Positions 8,187 to 19,164 of a DNA stretch of 64,000 nucleotides are shown piece by piece. The DNA lies in contig JALNYK010000001.1 of assembly GCA_023229845.1 (NCBI GenBank), positions 266,172 through 330,171 of the forward strand. The letters are read 5' to 3'. Each line of letters opens with the position of its first letter. Within the stretch, counting starts at the first letter, position 1. The stretch is from Gallionella sp. Its GTDB lineage: Bacteria > Pseudomonadota > Gammaproteobacteria > Burkholderiales > Gallionellaceae. The notes beneath the pieces were generated by a model that saw only the letters and a list, made by a program, of their open reading frames with translations, was not told where the DNA came from and did no database searches. The position numbers and the translations under genes were made by a program.

Positions 8187-8225
8187 CCTCCTCTCCCGCT
8201 TGCGGGAGAGGATTGAGGAGAGGGA
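8187..8225. repeat. Palindromic dispersed repeat, intergenic copy
   Basis: Positions 8190-8211 form a perfect palindrome (CCTCTCCCGC, 2-base loop, GCGGGAGAGG), followed by a GAGGAGAGGG tail. It belongs to the same family as the copy inside the MidA-family gene at 883-923. It lies in the 200-bp gap between the ahcY stop and the 4-TM gene and could attenuate or process the ahcY-metF transcript; that is inference. Confidence 0.75.
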
Positions 8226-8274
8226 ATGGGCATGGCAAGTTTCATCATCAGGGACGGCGCAGTTACCATGCCCA

Positions 8275-9687
<1,413 letters not shown>

Positions 9688-9696
9688 GAGCAAGCT

Positions 9697-9720
9697 CCAT
9701 TCATAAAGGTTAATGAATGG
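9697..9720 (-). promoter_or_regulatory. Shine-Dalgarno-sequestering hairpin of the ahcY leader
   Basis: CCATTCAT (9720-9713 on the minus strand) pairs perfectly with ATGAATGG (9704-9697), with an 8-base loop. The 3' arm contains the GG of the ahcY Shine-Dalgarno GGAG (9698-9695). The 5' arm shares its CC with the strand GCACCC (9724-9719) that the riboswitch needs for its pseudoknot, so the two structures exclude each other. This is consistent with a ligand-on translational switch. Confidence 0.65.
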
Positions 9721-9786
9721 GTGCCGTTTGGACATCCGAGCCTGGCGGGAAAATGACCTTCGAACCGCTGCAGCACCCCTCGGAGG
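9719..9786 (-). promoter_or_regulatory. S-adenosylhomocysteine (SAH) riboswitch
   Basis: On the minus strand the leader reads CCGAGGGGTGCTGCAGC, a variable hairpin, then CCAGGCTCGG, the hallmark of SAH riboswitches in front of ahcY in beta- and gammaproteobacteria. P1 pairs CCGAG (9783-9779) with CTCGG (9740-9736). The pseudoknot pairs GGGTGC (9778-9773) with GCACCC (9724-9719). SAH binding is known to raise ahcY expression. The aptamer begins at the predicted transcription start. Confidence 0.92.
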
Positions 9787-9792
9787 GGGCGA

Positions 9793-9798
9793 ATTATA
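9793..9798 (-). promoter_or_regulatory. -10 box of the ahcY transcript
   Basis: TATAAT on the minus strand, about 7 bases upstream of the first riboswitch base, which would place the transcription start at the aptamer's 5' end. No clear -35 hexamer is recognisable. Confidence 0.5.
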
Positions 9799-9862
9799 AC
9801 GTAAAAACAATTCCGGACGGTCGCCGCAAACCATAACGGCGACTTGCCCGACCGTTCGCAAG

Positions 9863-10432
9863 CTAATTCCGTATCTGGACCGAGCCGGCTATCGATTCCA
9901 CACTGCTCAGATGTTTGCCGAAATAATGAGTCTTAGGCGCCGAGAACGTCATCAGGAAAAGCTTGCCGTGCTGGACAACCCCGTAGGCAACGCCTTTCAG
10001 TTCGACTTCATCTTCCTTGCGCAAGACGCTGTAATCGAAACGGAAGCCCTCCCCTCCTGCAAAAGCGGTCGGCGATAGCTTGTCGAGTCTGAAGGTGCTG
10101 CCATCGGCTGCGACCACCGTCTCGAACAGCTCTACGATCTCGTGAGGCGGCATACCCACATGGAAGCGCGGTTGCTGCTTTTCCTTCCTGCCTTGTAGCT
10201 CGGCCAAGGCCTCGCCATCTCCGATAGCGGGATAGAACGTCAGCCTGTCCAGCGGCAAACCGTCTGCCGTCCAGATTTCGACCTTGCCCTTCCCGGGGGC
10301 ATCGATGCGATTCCACGCCTTATCGAGTTGCGTCACCATTTTCTCGTTGACCGAAACTTTGCCGGGGCCAATCTTGGTAACATTCGCACAAGAAGCCAGC
10401 AACACCACCACTCCAAGCAGTAACCACCTCAT
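9863..10432 (-). CDS. Predicted lipoprotein of unknown function
   Basis: 189 residues. The N-terminus MRWLLLGVVVLLASCANV is a lipoprotein signal with lipobox LASC, so the mature protein would be membrane-anchored through its Cys and face the periplasm. The rest is a mixed alpha/beta domain without a motif I can name. It is the third gene of a run with the M48 protease (3-base gap) and a secreted protein (11635-12324), suggesting a shared envelope role. Confidence 0.75.
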   Translation of the reverse strand: MRWLLLGVVVLLASCANVTKIGPGKVSVNEKMVTQLDKAWNRIDAPGKGKVEIWTADGLPLDRLTFYPAIGDGEALAELQGRKEKQQPRFHVGMPPHEIVELFETVVAADGSTFRLDKLSPTAFAGGEGFRFDYSVLRKEDEVELKGVAYGVVQHGKLFLMTFSAPKTHYFGKHLSSVESIAGSVQIRN

Positions 10433-10435
10433 CTC

Positions 10436-11632
10436 TCAACTCCCTTTTTCTAAATAACTAAGAATCATTGTCGCATCGACGGCTTCCGGCCTTGCTGCCA
10501 GATAATGGCGAAAGGAATCCTTTGCGGACTGGTGATCGCCCTGCTGACGCTGAATCATGCCCATCGAGCGATACAACTCAGCCGGCGTATCCGGCCGCTC
10601 GGCAGCGGCGCGATACTCATTCATCGCGCGCTCCATATCTCCATCCGCCGCACGCAAGCGATAGGTCTCGCCCAGGAAAAAACGCAACTCGCTGTCGCCG
10701 GGAGATCGCTGCAACATGATTTCCAGCAACGCCAGTGTCTCACCGGATTTCCGGCGCTTGAGTTCATCCTCCAGCCACTCCCGACGATAAGGCGCAAGCA
10801 TGCTTGCATAATCCCCCTCATAAGGAGAAAGTTGACCAGCGGAGAGCCTCTTTGCGCGCGCCACCAAATCGTCCTGTCGCTCGACTGCGGGAGGGTGAGA
10901 GGCGAAAAGCACGCTTTTTTCGGCAGGCGCTCCAGACCAGTCCTTTTCGGCATTAATTTCCGCAAGCAACTGCGCCCACACTTTCGAGGCTTCCATCGGC
11001 TCATAGCCGGCTTTTGACATCAATTCGAGTCCGATCCGGTCCGCTTCCCGCTCCTGATCCCGACCATAAGCGAACATACCCGCCACAAGCGCCATCTGCG
11101 CCAAAGGCGCCGTCCCTCCTGCGCCCGCCGCACTCAAGGCTATGCCGAGAAACTGGCCAAAAGCCGAGCGGCTCTTGGCGTCTCGCAACCTGTCCAGAGA
11201 ATGGCGAGACAAATAATGGCCAATCTCATGCCCGATGATGGCGGCAAGTTGCGCTTCGTTTGCCATACGCAACAACAGTCCGGACCATATTTGCAGCATG
11301 CCGTTCGGTGCCATACTGGCATTGAACAATGGGGTGCGAACCGGATAAACGCGGATATCCAGACTATGCTCGCCCGCCAGACGAGTGGCGATACGCGTCA
11401 GATAGTCGTTTAGCGGCCTTTCCTTGATCAGGAACATGCTGCGTCGCAACTTGGCCTCTTCGCGATCCATCATCGCCCACAACCCGCCCTCTTCGGAACC
11501 GGCAAGCGGACGCTGAAAACGCTGCGGCGCCTGCCAGACATCGGTGTTTGTCGATGTAGCCAGCGCCAATGCCGGGAAAGCGCCAACCAGACCGCAACAG
11601 CCGCATCCAACGAGGAATTGTCTGCGGTCCAT
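10436..11632 (-). CDS. M48-family metalloprotease with C-terminal TPR-like region
   Basis: 398 residues. The zinc motif HEIGH is at 135-139 with the downstream third-ligand region DQEREADRIG, as in BepA/LoiP-type periplasmic M48 peptidases. The N-terminus MDRRQFLVGCGCCGLVGAFPALALA is a signal sequence with a Tat-like RRxF motif. The C-terminal third holds helical repeats resembling TPRs (LELMLQ..., AELYRSMGMIQRQQGDHQSAKDSF). It lies between the lipoprotein and the secreted protein genes, with gaps of 2-3 bases. An outer-membrane quality-control role is inferred from the family. Confidence 0.87.
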   Translation of the reverse strand: MDRRQFLVGCGCCGLVGAFPALALATSTNTDVWQAPQRFQRPLAGSEEGGLWAMMDREEAKLRRSMFLIKERPLNDYLTRIATRLAGEHSLDIRVYPVRTPLFNASMAPNGMLQIWSGLLLRMANEAQLAAIIGHEIGHYLSRHSLDRLRDAKSRSAFGQFLGIALSAAGAGGTAPLAQMALVAGMFAYGRDQEREADRIGLELMSKAGYEPMEASKVWAQLLAEINAEKDWSGAPAEKSVLFASHPPAVERQDDLVARAKRLSAGQLSPYEGDYASMLAPYRREWLEDELKRRKSGETLALLEIMLQRSPGDSELRFFLGETYRLRAADGDMERAMNEYRAAAERPDTPAELYRSMGMIQRQQGDHQSAKDSFRHYLAARPEAVDATMILSYLEKGS

Positions 11633-11634
11633 GT

Positions 11635-12324
11635 TTATTCGGGAAATTTATCCAGCAAGGCATCCAGCGATTCTTTTGCGGAACTGGCGGTGCGCAAATC
11701 GCCTGTCCCGCGAACCAATTGATTGAACCAGAGAATCTCGCCGCTGGACAAGTCGACCAGGGAAACATATCCGACTTGCACCCCGCCTCCAAGCCCCACG
11801 CCAAACATGGCCGCCACCACCATGGCGGCTACTCGCTCGCCGGAAGCATAACTGTCTCGCATGAAGGTAAACAGGGCGTAATCGGCGCCGGTTTTTTGGC
11901 GGATAGTTGCGACATCTGGCCCCAGCGTCCACTCCAGACGCTTCTCCTTGGTAGGGAGATTCATCGGACCGAAATGATGGAAGTTGATTGCCGAGCCGAC
12001 GGCACCATGCAGACGATTAAGGCTATCGATGGCATCATCAGGCTCATCCGGAAGTTCGCTGAATACAATGGCATTCTTGTGCTCGCGAGTGTGGAAAGCC
12101 CCCTTGAGATTCCCCAGGGCCTGCGATGTCCACTCGGCTTGCGGCTCAAGCACTCCCCCTGCGCTGATCGAAAAAAGCTCGACGTCCATAGGCATTAGCA
12201 CCACCTTGGAACCCGAAGGAAGCGTCTTGAAACCGGGCGATTGTGCGGGACTTGCATTTGCAGCCTGCGCCAGAAAAACCAAAACGAGCAACAACAGCCT
12301 GCCAAAATTCTTATGGAACACCAT
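11635..12324 (-). CDS. Secreted protein of unknown function
   Basis: 229 residues with a clear Sec signal peptide (MVFHKNFGRLLLLVLVFLAQAANA). The mature part contains TLPSGSKVVLMPMDVELFSIS and a later glycine-rich segment AAMFGVGLGGGVQVGYVSLVDLSSGEILWFN, reminiscent of proteins that integrate into or act at the outer membrane, but no family is certain. First gene of the three-gene unit with the M48 protease and the lipoprotein. Confidence 0.72.
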   Translation of the reverse strand: MVFHKNFGRLLLLVLVFLAQAANASPAQSPGFKTLPSGSKVVLMPMDVELFSISAGGVLEPQAEWTSQALGNLKGAFHTREHKNAIVFSELPDEPDDAIDSLNRLHGAVGSAINFHHFGPMNLPTKEKRLEWTLGPDVATIRQKTGADYALFTFMRDSYASGERVAAMVVAAMFGVGLGGGVQVGYVSLVDLSSGEILWFNQLVRGTGDLRTASSAKESLDALLDKFPE

Positions 12325-12479
12325 TTTCTCCCTTTCGAATTAACGAATAGCTTCCGTTCACTTATTTCGGGTTATTGGCTACCCGTCTTCCGCACGAAAC
12401 CGACAGCAGGCAAAGCTACCAAAGATTCGAACGATGCCGCAAGAACAATCCAACATTCCAGAAAACAAACCTGGTCGAA

Positions 12480-13709
12480 CTACCAGGGAGTCACCGCCAA
12501 GCCGCTCCACAGCGCCTGCGTGTCGCGAATATCCCACTTGGCCGGATCTTCGTGGGAAACGATCTTGTCCTTGCAGGCCGGCTTCGACAAGTCCAGCGAC
12601 ACCGGCGGCACCCTGCCGTTCGATTTGATCGAGAAGAACACCATCAGCATGGGCTTGAGCAGCGACTGTTCGTTTTGTTCGATGACCACGCCCAGCATTT
12701 CCGATTCCAGCCTGACCAACGAACCGATAGGATAGATGCCGATACTGCGCACGAAGGCCTCAAATATGCGCTGATCGAAGTGCCCTTTGCTCCACTCGGC
12801 CATCTTGCGGATCGACTCGGCAGGCTCCCAACCGTTTTTATACGGACGATTGGATGTAATCGCATCGTAAACGTCACACACCGCCCCCATCCTGGCGTAC
12901 AGGGATATTTCCCCGCCGGCCAGCCCATCCGGATAACCGCTGCCGTCCACCTTCTCATGGTGATGCAGACAGACATCCAGCGCGAGTTCGCCTATCCCCA
13001 CGCCCTCCAGCAACATCCGGTGGCCCTCGGCCGGATGGCTCTTCATCGTATCGAACTCCGCCTCGGTCAGTTTGCCCGGCTTGTCGAGTATCTCCGGGGG
13101 GATCATCATCTTGCCGACATCGTGCAGCAAACCGGCCAGGCCTGCCTGCCGCGTCTGCTCGTCGTTGAACCCCATCGTCCGCGCCAGCGACACCATCAGC
13201 GCACACACCGCAACCGAGTGCATGTAGGTGTATTCGTCCTTGTTCTTCAGCCGCGCAAGGCTGATCAGCGCGCCCGGATTGCGCATCACCGAGGTGGAAA
13301 TTTCCTCGACGATGGGCAGCGCATCGCCGACATCCAGCGCTTTGCCCATGCGCGCTTCATGGAACATCGAGGCGACGGCCTGCTTGGATTGGGCGCATAT
13401 CTTCACCGCGCGCGCCGCTTCCTGCGCGATGTTGGCGCGCGTCTCCGGCTTGCTGGAAACTTCCACCTGCGCGAGCGTAGCCTCGACCTCGGCCGCAACC
13501 GCCTCTCTGGTCGTACCGCCATCGACATCCAGCCCCTTGGAGGTATCTATCCACGCCTCCTTTAGTCCGGTGGAAAGAATCGTCTGCAGGTCTTTCGGGT
13601 CGTCCAGCAGGAAGGCGCCGCGCCAGAACGGATGGTCCATCCACGAGCCGCAAAACTCATGGATATGCATACCCAGTCGCAGTTGTTCAACCCCAATACG
13701 TTTCAGCAT
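12480..13709 (-). CDS. HD-GYP domain cyclic-di-GMP phosphodiesterase
   Basis: 409 residues: an N-terminal DUF3391-like domain (about 1-130) followed by an HD-GYP domain. The metal and catalytic residues are visible as HSVAVCALM (H164), LLHDVGK (H196-D197) and HHHEKVDGSGYPDGL (250-262, the GYP motif). Such enzymes hydrolyse c-di-GMP to pGpG or GMP. The c-di-GMP link is relevant to the MshE pilus ATPase encoded at 51138-52841. It is monocistronic, with the metK terminator immediately upstream. Confidence 0.92.
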   Translation of the reverse strand: MLKRIGVEQLRLGMHIHEFCGSWMDHPFWRGAFLLDDPKDLQTILSTGLKEAWIDTSKGLDVDGGTTREAVAAEVEATLAQVEVSSKPETRANIAQEAARAVKICAQSKQAVASMFHEARMGKALDVGDALPIVEEISTSVMRNPGALISLARLKNKDEYTYMHSVAVCALMVSLARTMGFNDEQTRQAGLAGLLHDVGKMMIPPEILDKPGKLTEAEFDTMKSHPAEGHRMLLEGVGIGELALDVCLHHHEKVDGSGYPDGLAGGEISLYARMGAVCDVYDAITSNRPYKNGWEPAESIRKMAEWSKGHFDQRIFEAFVRSIGIYPIGSLVRLESEMLGVVIEQNEQSLLKPMLMVFFSIKSNGRVPPVSLDLSKPACKDKIVSHEDPAKWDIRDTQALWSGLAVTPW

Positions 13710-13753
13710 GATCGATCGATCCGTCAGGAGACCGGCAGATTCTATACGAAAAA

Positions 13754-13777
13754 AAGCCGCCCCCGAGGGGACGGCTT
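13754..13777 (-). terminator. Rho-independent terminator of metK
   Basis: On the minus strand AAGCCGTCCCC and GGGGGCGGCTT form a stem with a short TC-type loop, followed by seven T residues. It lies downstream of the metK tail array, so the array sits between the metK stop codon and its terminator and would be transcribed as the metK 3' UTR. Confidence 0.85.
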
Positions 13778-14021
13778 CAATGTTGCTGCCTTGTCTGTAT
13801 TTTGGCTTCAGCCGCCGCTTCGCGGCTTAACGCCCGCAAGCGGGCAGTTAGCCTGCGCCCGAACAATGACAAAACCGCTACGCGGCGGACTTACAGTCCG
13901 GCATCCGCGCGGAGCGCGGCTGCTTTGTCAGTATTTTGGCTACGGCCGGTGCTGCGCACCTTAACATCGCAAGCGATGTTAGCCTTCGCCCGAACAATGA
14001 CAAAACCGCTACGCGGCGGAC

Positions 14022-15185
<1,164 letters not shown>

Positions 15186-15226
15186 GGCTCTCCGTTCGAT
15201 CACTACGATAGTTTAATAGGGCGCGC

Positions 15227-15232
15227 ATTATA
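15227..15232 (-). promoter_or_regulatory. -10 box of metK
   Basis: TATAAT on the minus strand followed by a GC-rich discriminator GCGCGCC, 42 bases before the metK ATG. The same TATAATGCGCG arrangement precedes tRNA-Phe (27278) and yicC (56977). The -35 element is weak or absent. Confidence 0.5.
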
Positions 15233-15247
15233 ACAAACCGGGCTCCA

Positions 15248-16099
15248 ATGACCGCCTTTCTGTTCAAATCCCTTTATTGGCTGCTGGCGCGATTGCCGCT
15301 GGGCGCGCTGCATCGTCTGGGCGCCTTGCTCGGGCGGCTGACCTATACCGCCTCGGCAAGCTATGCCGAGCGCACCCGCGACAACCTGCGGCAGGCGGGC
15401 ATCGCGCAAGATGTCCTGCCCGACACCATCGCCGAGACCGGCCGCAGCCTCACCGAATTGCCGTGGATATGGGGACGCCGCTACGACGAAGTGTTGACCA
15501 AAGTTCGCGAATGCGTCGGACTGGAACACATCGAGGCGGCGCAGGCGCAAGGCCGCGGCATCATCTTCCTGACCCCGCATCTGGGCTGCTTCGAAATCTC
15601 CGCGTTGTATGCCGCACAACGTATGCCGATCACCGTGCTGTACCGTCCGCCCCGGCAGGGATTCCTCGAAGGCGTGATGCGCGCCGGACGGGAACGCGGC
15701 CAGGCGAAGCTGGCGAAAGCCGATGTCAGCGGCGTGCGCCTGCTGTATAAGGCGCTCAAGCGCGGCGAGGCCATCGGCCTGCTGCCGGATCAGGTGCCCA
15801 GCCGCGGCGAAGGCGAATGGACCGAGTTCTTCGGTCGCCCCGCGTACACGATGACGCTGGCCGGACGCTTGGCGGAAAGCAGCGGCGCGACGGTACTGAT
15901 CGCCTACTCCGAACGCCTACCGCGCGGCGAGGGCTACGTAATCCACGTCGCACCGCTGCCACTGGATTTCGATCAACCGGTCGCGCGGCAGATCAACGCC
16001 GCGCTGGAGCGCACGATACGCGCCTGCCCGGCGCAGTACCTGTGGAGCTATAACCGTTACAAAATTCCGCGCGGCGTGACGCCGCCGGATGCAGTTTAA
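15248..16099 (+). CDS. LpxL/HtrB-type lipid A acyltransferase (first of two)
   Basis: 283 residues of the lysophospholipid acyltransferase family that adds secondary acyl chains to lipid A at the inner membrane. An N-terminal hydrophobic anchor precedes the catalytic HX4E motif TPHLGCFE (H111, E116). YRPPRQGFLEGVMRAGRER and LLPDQVPSRGEGEWTEFFG are further family blocks. The next gene, 9 bases on, is a paralogue with HX4D, so the pair may transfer two different acyl groups. Which is LpxL and which LpxM/LpxP cannot be told from sequence. Confidence 0.9.
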   Translation: MTAFLFKSLYWLLARLPLGALHRLGALLGRLTYTASASYAERTRDNLRQAGIAQDVLPDTIAETGRSLTELPWIWGRRYDEVLTKVRECVGLEHIEAAQAQGRGIIFLTPHLGCFEISALYAAQRMPITVLYRPPRQGFLEGVMRAGRERGQAKLAKADVSGVRLLYKALKRGEAIGLLPDQVPSRGEGEWTEFFGRPAYTMTLAGRLAESSGATVLIAYSERLPRGEGYVIHVAPLPLDFDQPVARQINAALERTIRACPAQYLWSYNRYKIPRGVTPPDAV

Positions 16100-16108
16100 G
16101 GAGTTTCG

Positions 16109-16978
16109 ATGCTGGCACGCCTCGGCGTTTTCATTCTGTGGCTGATCCATTTTCTGCCGTTCCGCGCGATCGCCGCCATCGGCAACGGCGTCGGCCTGCT
16201 GCTTTACCTGCTGAGCGCGGAGCGCCGCCGGGTCGGCGCCATCAACCTGAAATTGTGCTTCCCCGAACTCGGCGACGACGCGCGCAAGAAGCTGCTGCGT
16301 GACCACTTCATGATGTTCGGGCGCGGCCTGATCGAGCGCAGCATCCTGTGGTGGTCCAGCGCCGAATACATCCGCAGCCTGATCCGCGTCGAGGGCGCCG
16401 AACATTTCGAAGCGATCAAGGACAAACCCGCGATCCTGCTGACACCGCATTTCGTCGGCATGGATGCCGGCGGGCAATGGATCGCGCAGCACGCCGATAC
16501 CGTGTGCATGTATGCGAACCAGAAGAACCGCTACCTGACCGAACTGCTGCTGCAGAAGCGCGCCCGCTTCCGCAACCAGCGCCTGTATTCGCGCCTTCAG
16601 GGTTTGCGCCCGATCCTCAAGGGAATGCGCGCCGGCATGCCGTTCATCTATCCGCCGGATCAGGATCAGGGCGTCAAGGATGGCGCATTCATCCCTTTCT
16701 TCGGCGTGCCCGCCGCGACGATGACCTCGGTCCCGCGCATCGCGCAAATGACCGGCGCAAAAGTCGTTCCCAGCATCACGCGCATATTGCCGGGCAACGC
16801 AGGCTACGTGCTGACGTTCTATCCCGCCTGGGACAACTACCCCTCCGGCGACGACATCGCCGATGCGCGACGCATGAACGCCTTCATCGAAGACCGCATA
16901 CGCGAAATGCCGGAACAGTATTTCTGGCTGCACAAGCGATTCAAGAATCGACCGGAAGGCGAAGAGAGGTTCTACTGA
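16109..16978 (+). CDS. LpxL-type lipid A acyltransferase (second of two)
   Basis: 289 residues, same family as the preceding gene but only distantly similar. The catalytic motif is LTPHFVGMDAGG (H114, D119), i.e. HX4D. Other family blocks are QNRRLYSRLQGLRPIL-like sequence, YPPDQDQGVKDGAFIPFFG and the C-terminal MPEQYFWLHKRFKNRP. A ribosome binding site AAGGAG precedes the ATG. Its stop overlaps the ubiD start (TGATG), so the three genes 15248-18441 form one unit. Confidence 0.9.
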   Translation: MLARLGVFILWLIHFLPFRAIAAIGNGVGLLLYLLSAERRRVGAINLKLCFPELGDDARKKLLRDHFMMFGRGLIERSILWWSSAEYIRSLIRVEGAEHFEAIKDKPAILLTPHFVGMDAGGQWIAQHADTVCMYANQKNRYLTELLLQKRARFRNQRLYSRLQGLRPILKGMRAGMPFIYPPDQDQGVKDGAFIPFFGVPAATMTSVPRIAQMTGAKVVPSITRILPGNAGYVLTFYPAWDNYPSGDDIADARRMNAFIEDRIREMPEQYFWLHKRFKNRPEGEERFY

Positions 16979-18441
16979 TGAAATATAAAGACCTGCGCGA
17001 CTTCATCGCCCAACTGGAAAAAATGGGCGAACTCAAGCGCATCACCGCGCCGGTGTCCACGCATCTGGAAATGACCGAAATCGCCGACCGCGTGCTGCGC
17101 GCGCAGGGCCCGGCGCTGCTGTTCGAAAATGTCGTCGGCCACAAAACTCACGTCCTCGCAAACCTATTCGGCACGCCGCGCCGCGTCGCGCTGGGCATGG
17201 GCGAAGAGAACATCGGTGCGCTACGCGAAGTCGGCAAGCTGCTCGCCTACCTGAAGGAACCCGAGCCGCCAAAAGGGTTGAAAGACGCATGGGAGAAATG
17301 GCCGCTGCTGAAACAGGTGCTGACGATGTCGCCCAAAGTATTGTCGTCCGCCCCCTGTCAGGAGATCGTATGGGAGGGCGCGGATGTCGATCTGTCGAAA
17401 CTGCCGATTCAGCATTGTTGGCCGGGTGACGTTGCGCCGCTGATCACCTGGGGTCTGGTGGTCACGCGCGGGCCGAACAAGACGCGGCAGAACCTCGGCA
17501 TCTATCGCCAGCAGGTGCTGGGGCCGAACAAGGTCATCATGCGCTGGCTGGCCCATCGCGGCGGCGCGCTGGATTTCCGCGACCATTGCAAAAAGAATCC
17601 CGGTTCACCGTTCCCGGTCGCTGTGGTGATCGGCGCCGATCCGGCGACGATACTCGGCGCGGTGACGCCCGTTCCCGACTCGTTGTCCGAATACCAGTTC
17701 GCCGGACTGCTGCGCGGCAGCAAGACCGAACTGGTGAAATGCATCGGCAACGACCTGCAAGTGCCTGCATCCGCCGAGATCGTGCTGGAAGGCGTGATTC
17801 ATCCAGACGAAACCGCGCTCGAAGGGCCGTACGGCGACCACACCGGTTACTACAATGAGCAGGACAAGTTTCCGGTATTCACCATCGAGCGCATCACCAT
17901 GCGCCGCAATGCTATCTACCACTCCACCTATACCGGCAAACCGCCCGACGAACCGGCGATGCTGGGCGTGGCGCTGAACGAAGTGTTCGTGCCGTTGCTG
18001 CAAAAGCAATTCCCCGAGATCGCCGACTTCTATCTGCCGCCGGAAGGGTGCTCATACCGCATGGCGGTGGTGAGCATCAAAAAGCAATACGCCGGGCACG
18101 CCAAGCGCGTGATGTTCGGTATCTGGAGTTTTCTGCGCCAGTTCATGTACACCAAATTCATCGTCGTGGTGGACGATGACATCGACGTGCGCGACTGGAA
18201 AGAAGTCATCTGGGCGATCACCACCCGCATGGACCCGGTGCGCGACACGCTACTGGTGGAGAACACGCCTATCGATTATCTCGACTTCGCGTCCCCGGTA
18301 AGCGGCCTCGGCGGCAAGATGGGGCTGGACGCCACCAACAAATGGCCGGGCGAAACGCAGCGCGAGTGGGGCACGCCCATCGTGATGGATGCGGCAGTGA
18401 AGGCAAAGGTGGACGCGATGTGGGGCGAGCTGGGGCTGTAG
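16978..18441 (+). CDS. ubiD: UbiD 3-octaprenyl-4-hydroxybenzoate decarboxylase
   Basis: 487 residues, full length for the prenylated-FMN decarboxylase of ubiquinone synthesis. Visible blocks: the N-terminus MKYKDLRDFIAQLEKMGELKRI, NLGIYRQQVLGPNKVIMRWL, the conserved acidic/Arg region around SAEIVLEGVIHPDETALEGPYGDHTGYYN, and VVDDDIDVRDWKEVIWA. The ATG overlaps the upstream acyltransferase stop. No ubiX is in the window. A bidirectional-looking terminator follows. Confidence 0.95.
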   Translation: MKYKDLRDFIAQLEKMGELKRITAPVSTHLEMTEIADRVLRAQGPALLFENVVGHKTHVLANLFGTPRRVALGMGEENIGALREVGKLLAYLKEPEPPKGLKDAWEKWPLLKQVLTMSPKVLSSAPCQEIVWEGADVDLSKLPIQHCWPGDVAPLITWGLVVTRGPNKTRQNLGIYRQQVLGPNKVIMRWLAHRGGALDFRDHCKKNPGSPFPVAVVIGADPATILGAVTPVPDSLSEYQFAGLLRGSKTELVKCIGNDLQVPASAEIVLEGVIHPDETALEGPYGDHTGYYNEQDKFPVFTIERITMRRNAIYHSTYTGKPPDEPAMLGVALNEVFVPLLQKQFPEIADFYLPPEGCSYRMAVVSIKKQYAGHAKRVMFGIWSFLRQFMYTKFIVVVDDDIDVRDWKEVIWAITTRMDPVRDTLLVENTPIDYLDFASPVSGLGGKMGLDATNKWPGETQREWGTPIVMDAAVKAKVDAMWGELGL

Positions 18442-18458
18442 GCGGGCTCATCCGAAAC

Positions 18459-18489
18459 CAAAAGGCCGGGAACAAACCCGGCCTTTTTA
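18459..18489 (+). terminator. Rho-independent terminator after ubiD
   Basis: AAAGGCCGGG (18461-18470) and CCCGGCCTTT (18477-18486) with a 6-base loop, followed by TTTTTAT. The A-run on the other side allows it to serve the convergent barrel gene at 18506 as well. Confidence 0.85.
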
Positions 18490-18505
18490 TTGCGAGGGGT
18501 AATGG

Positions 18506-19018
18506 TCAGAACTTGAACATCGCAGCCAGCGAATAGAGATCGTCGGTAGCGCTCTCTCCGGTCACCCCTACGCCATAACGCTCCCAACTCAGCCGCAAGC
18601 CTATCATCGGCGTGGCTTCATACTGGCCTCCCAGTCCGTATGTGGCGGCCGTTCGATTGATACCGGTGGCCGCAGAGGTGCTGGTGCTGGAACGGGCGAC
18701 GCCTAGTTTGCCATATACAGAAAACCTGTCTTCCAGCGGCAATATGCCCACTGCGCTAAGTCCCCATACGTCAGATTTGCCGGCAACGGCTGTGGCGGCG
18801 GTAAAGCGCCCCAAGTCGGCGTACTCGCCTTCGACAGCGAAATTCCTGTTGTACTGATAGCCAAGCAGCGCACCGTAAGCGGTATCGGAAGATTTGCTCA
18901 ACGCATTGAATCCCACGCTGGTGCTACCCACTTTGATCCCTACATAAGGACTGTTATCCGCGTAAGCGGGCAATGCAACAACGGCGGACAGCAATACAGC
19001 TGCAACGGTCTTTTTCAT
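18506..19018 (-). CDS. Small outer-membrane beta-barrel protein
   Basis: 170 residues with signal peptide MKKTVAAVLLSAVVALPAYA. The mature part shows alternating beta strands (YVGIKVGSTSVGF, GALLGYQYNRNFAVEGEYADLG, FSVYGKLGVARSS, YGLGGQYEATPMIGLRLSWERYGVG) and ends in the terminal aromatic DLYSLAAMFKF, like 8-strand OmpA/Opa-type barrels. The ATG at 19018 has AAAGGA upstream. A degenerate paralogue with a similar upstream region lies at 19165-19551. Role unknown. Confidence 0.82.
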   Translation of the reverse strand: MKKTVAAVLLSAVVALPAYADNSPYVGIKVGSTSVGFNALSKSSDTAYGALLGYQYNRNFAVEGEYADLGRFTAATAVAGKSDVWGLSAVGILPLEDRFSVYGKLGVARSSTSTSAATGINRTAATYGLGGQYEATPMIGLRLSWERYGVGVTGESATDDLYSLAAMFKF

Positions 19019-19164
19019 GATCAATCCTTTCCACGAGAGTTAATTCGGAAACATCTGCTGGTCATAATGAGTTTTTGTAACAGTAGGCATCCTGGGAGTT
19101 CAGCCCGGCAGCGGCAATAAAGTGAATTGCTTAGTCCGGAAGAGGAAATGCCGTAGGGGCATGC

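Noticed and set aside
13933..14021. Spacer resembles an integron attC site (TAAC ... GTTA)
   Set aside because: attC sites need R and L box pairs with RYYYAAC/GTTRRRY at the outer ends. Here the motifs are GGCTAAC and GTTAAGG, the arrangement has two separate hairpins, and there is no integrase or cassette nearby.
15186..15247. SAM riboswitch upstream of metK
   Set aside because: The 62-base gap is too short and shows no SAM-aptamer motif; only a -10 box and ribosome binding site are visible.
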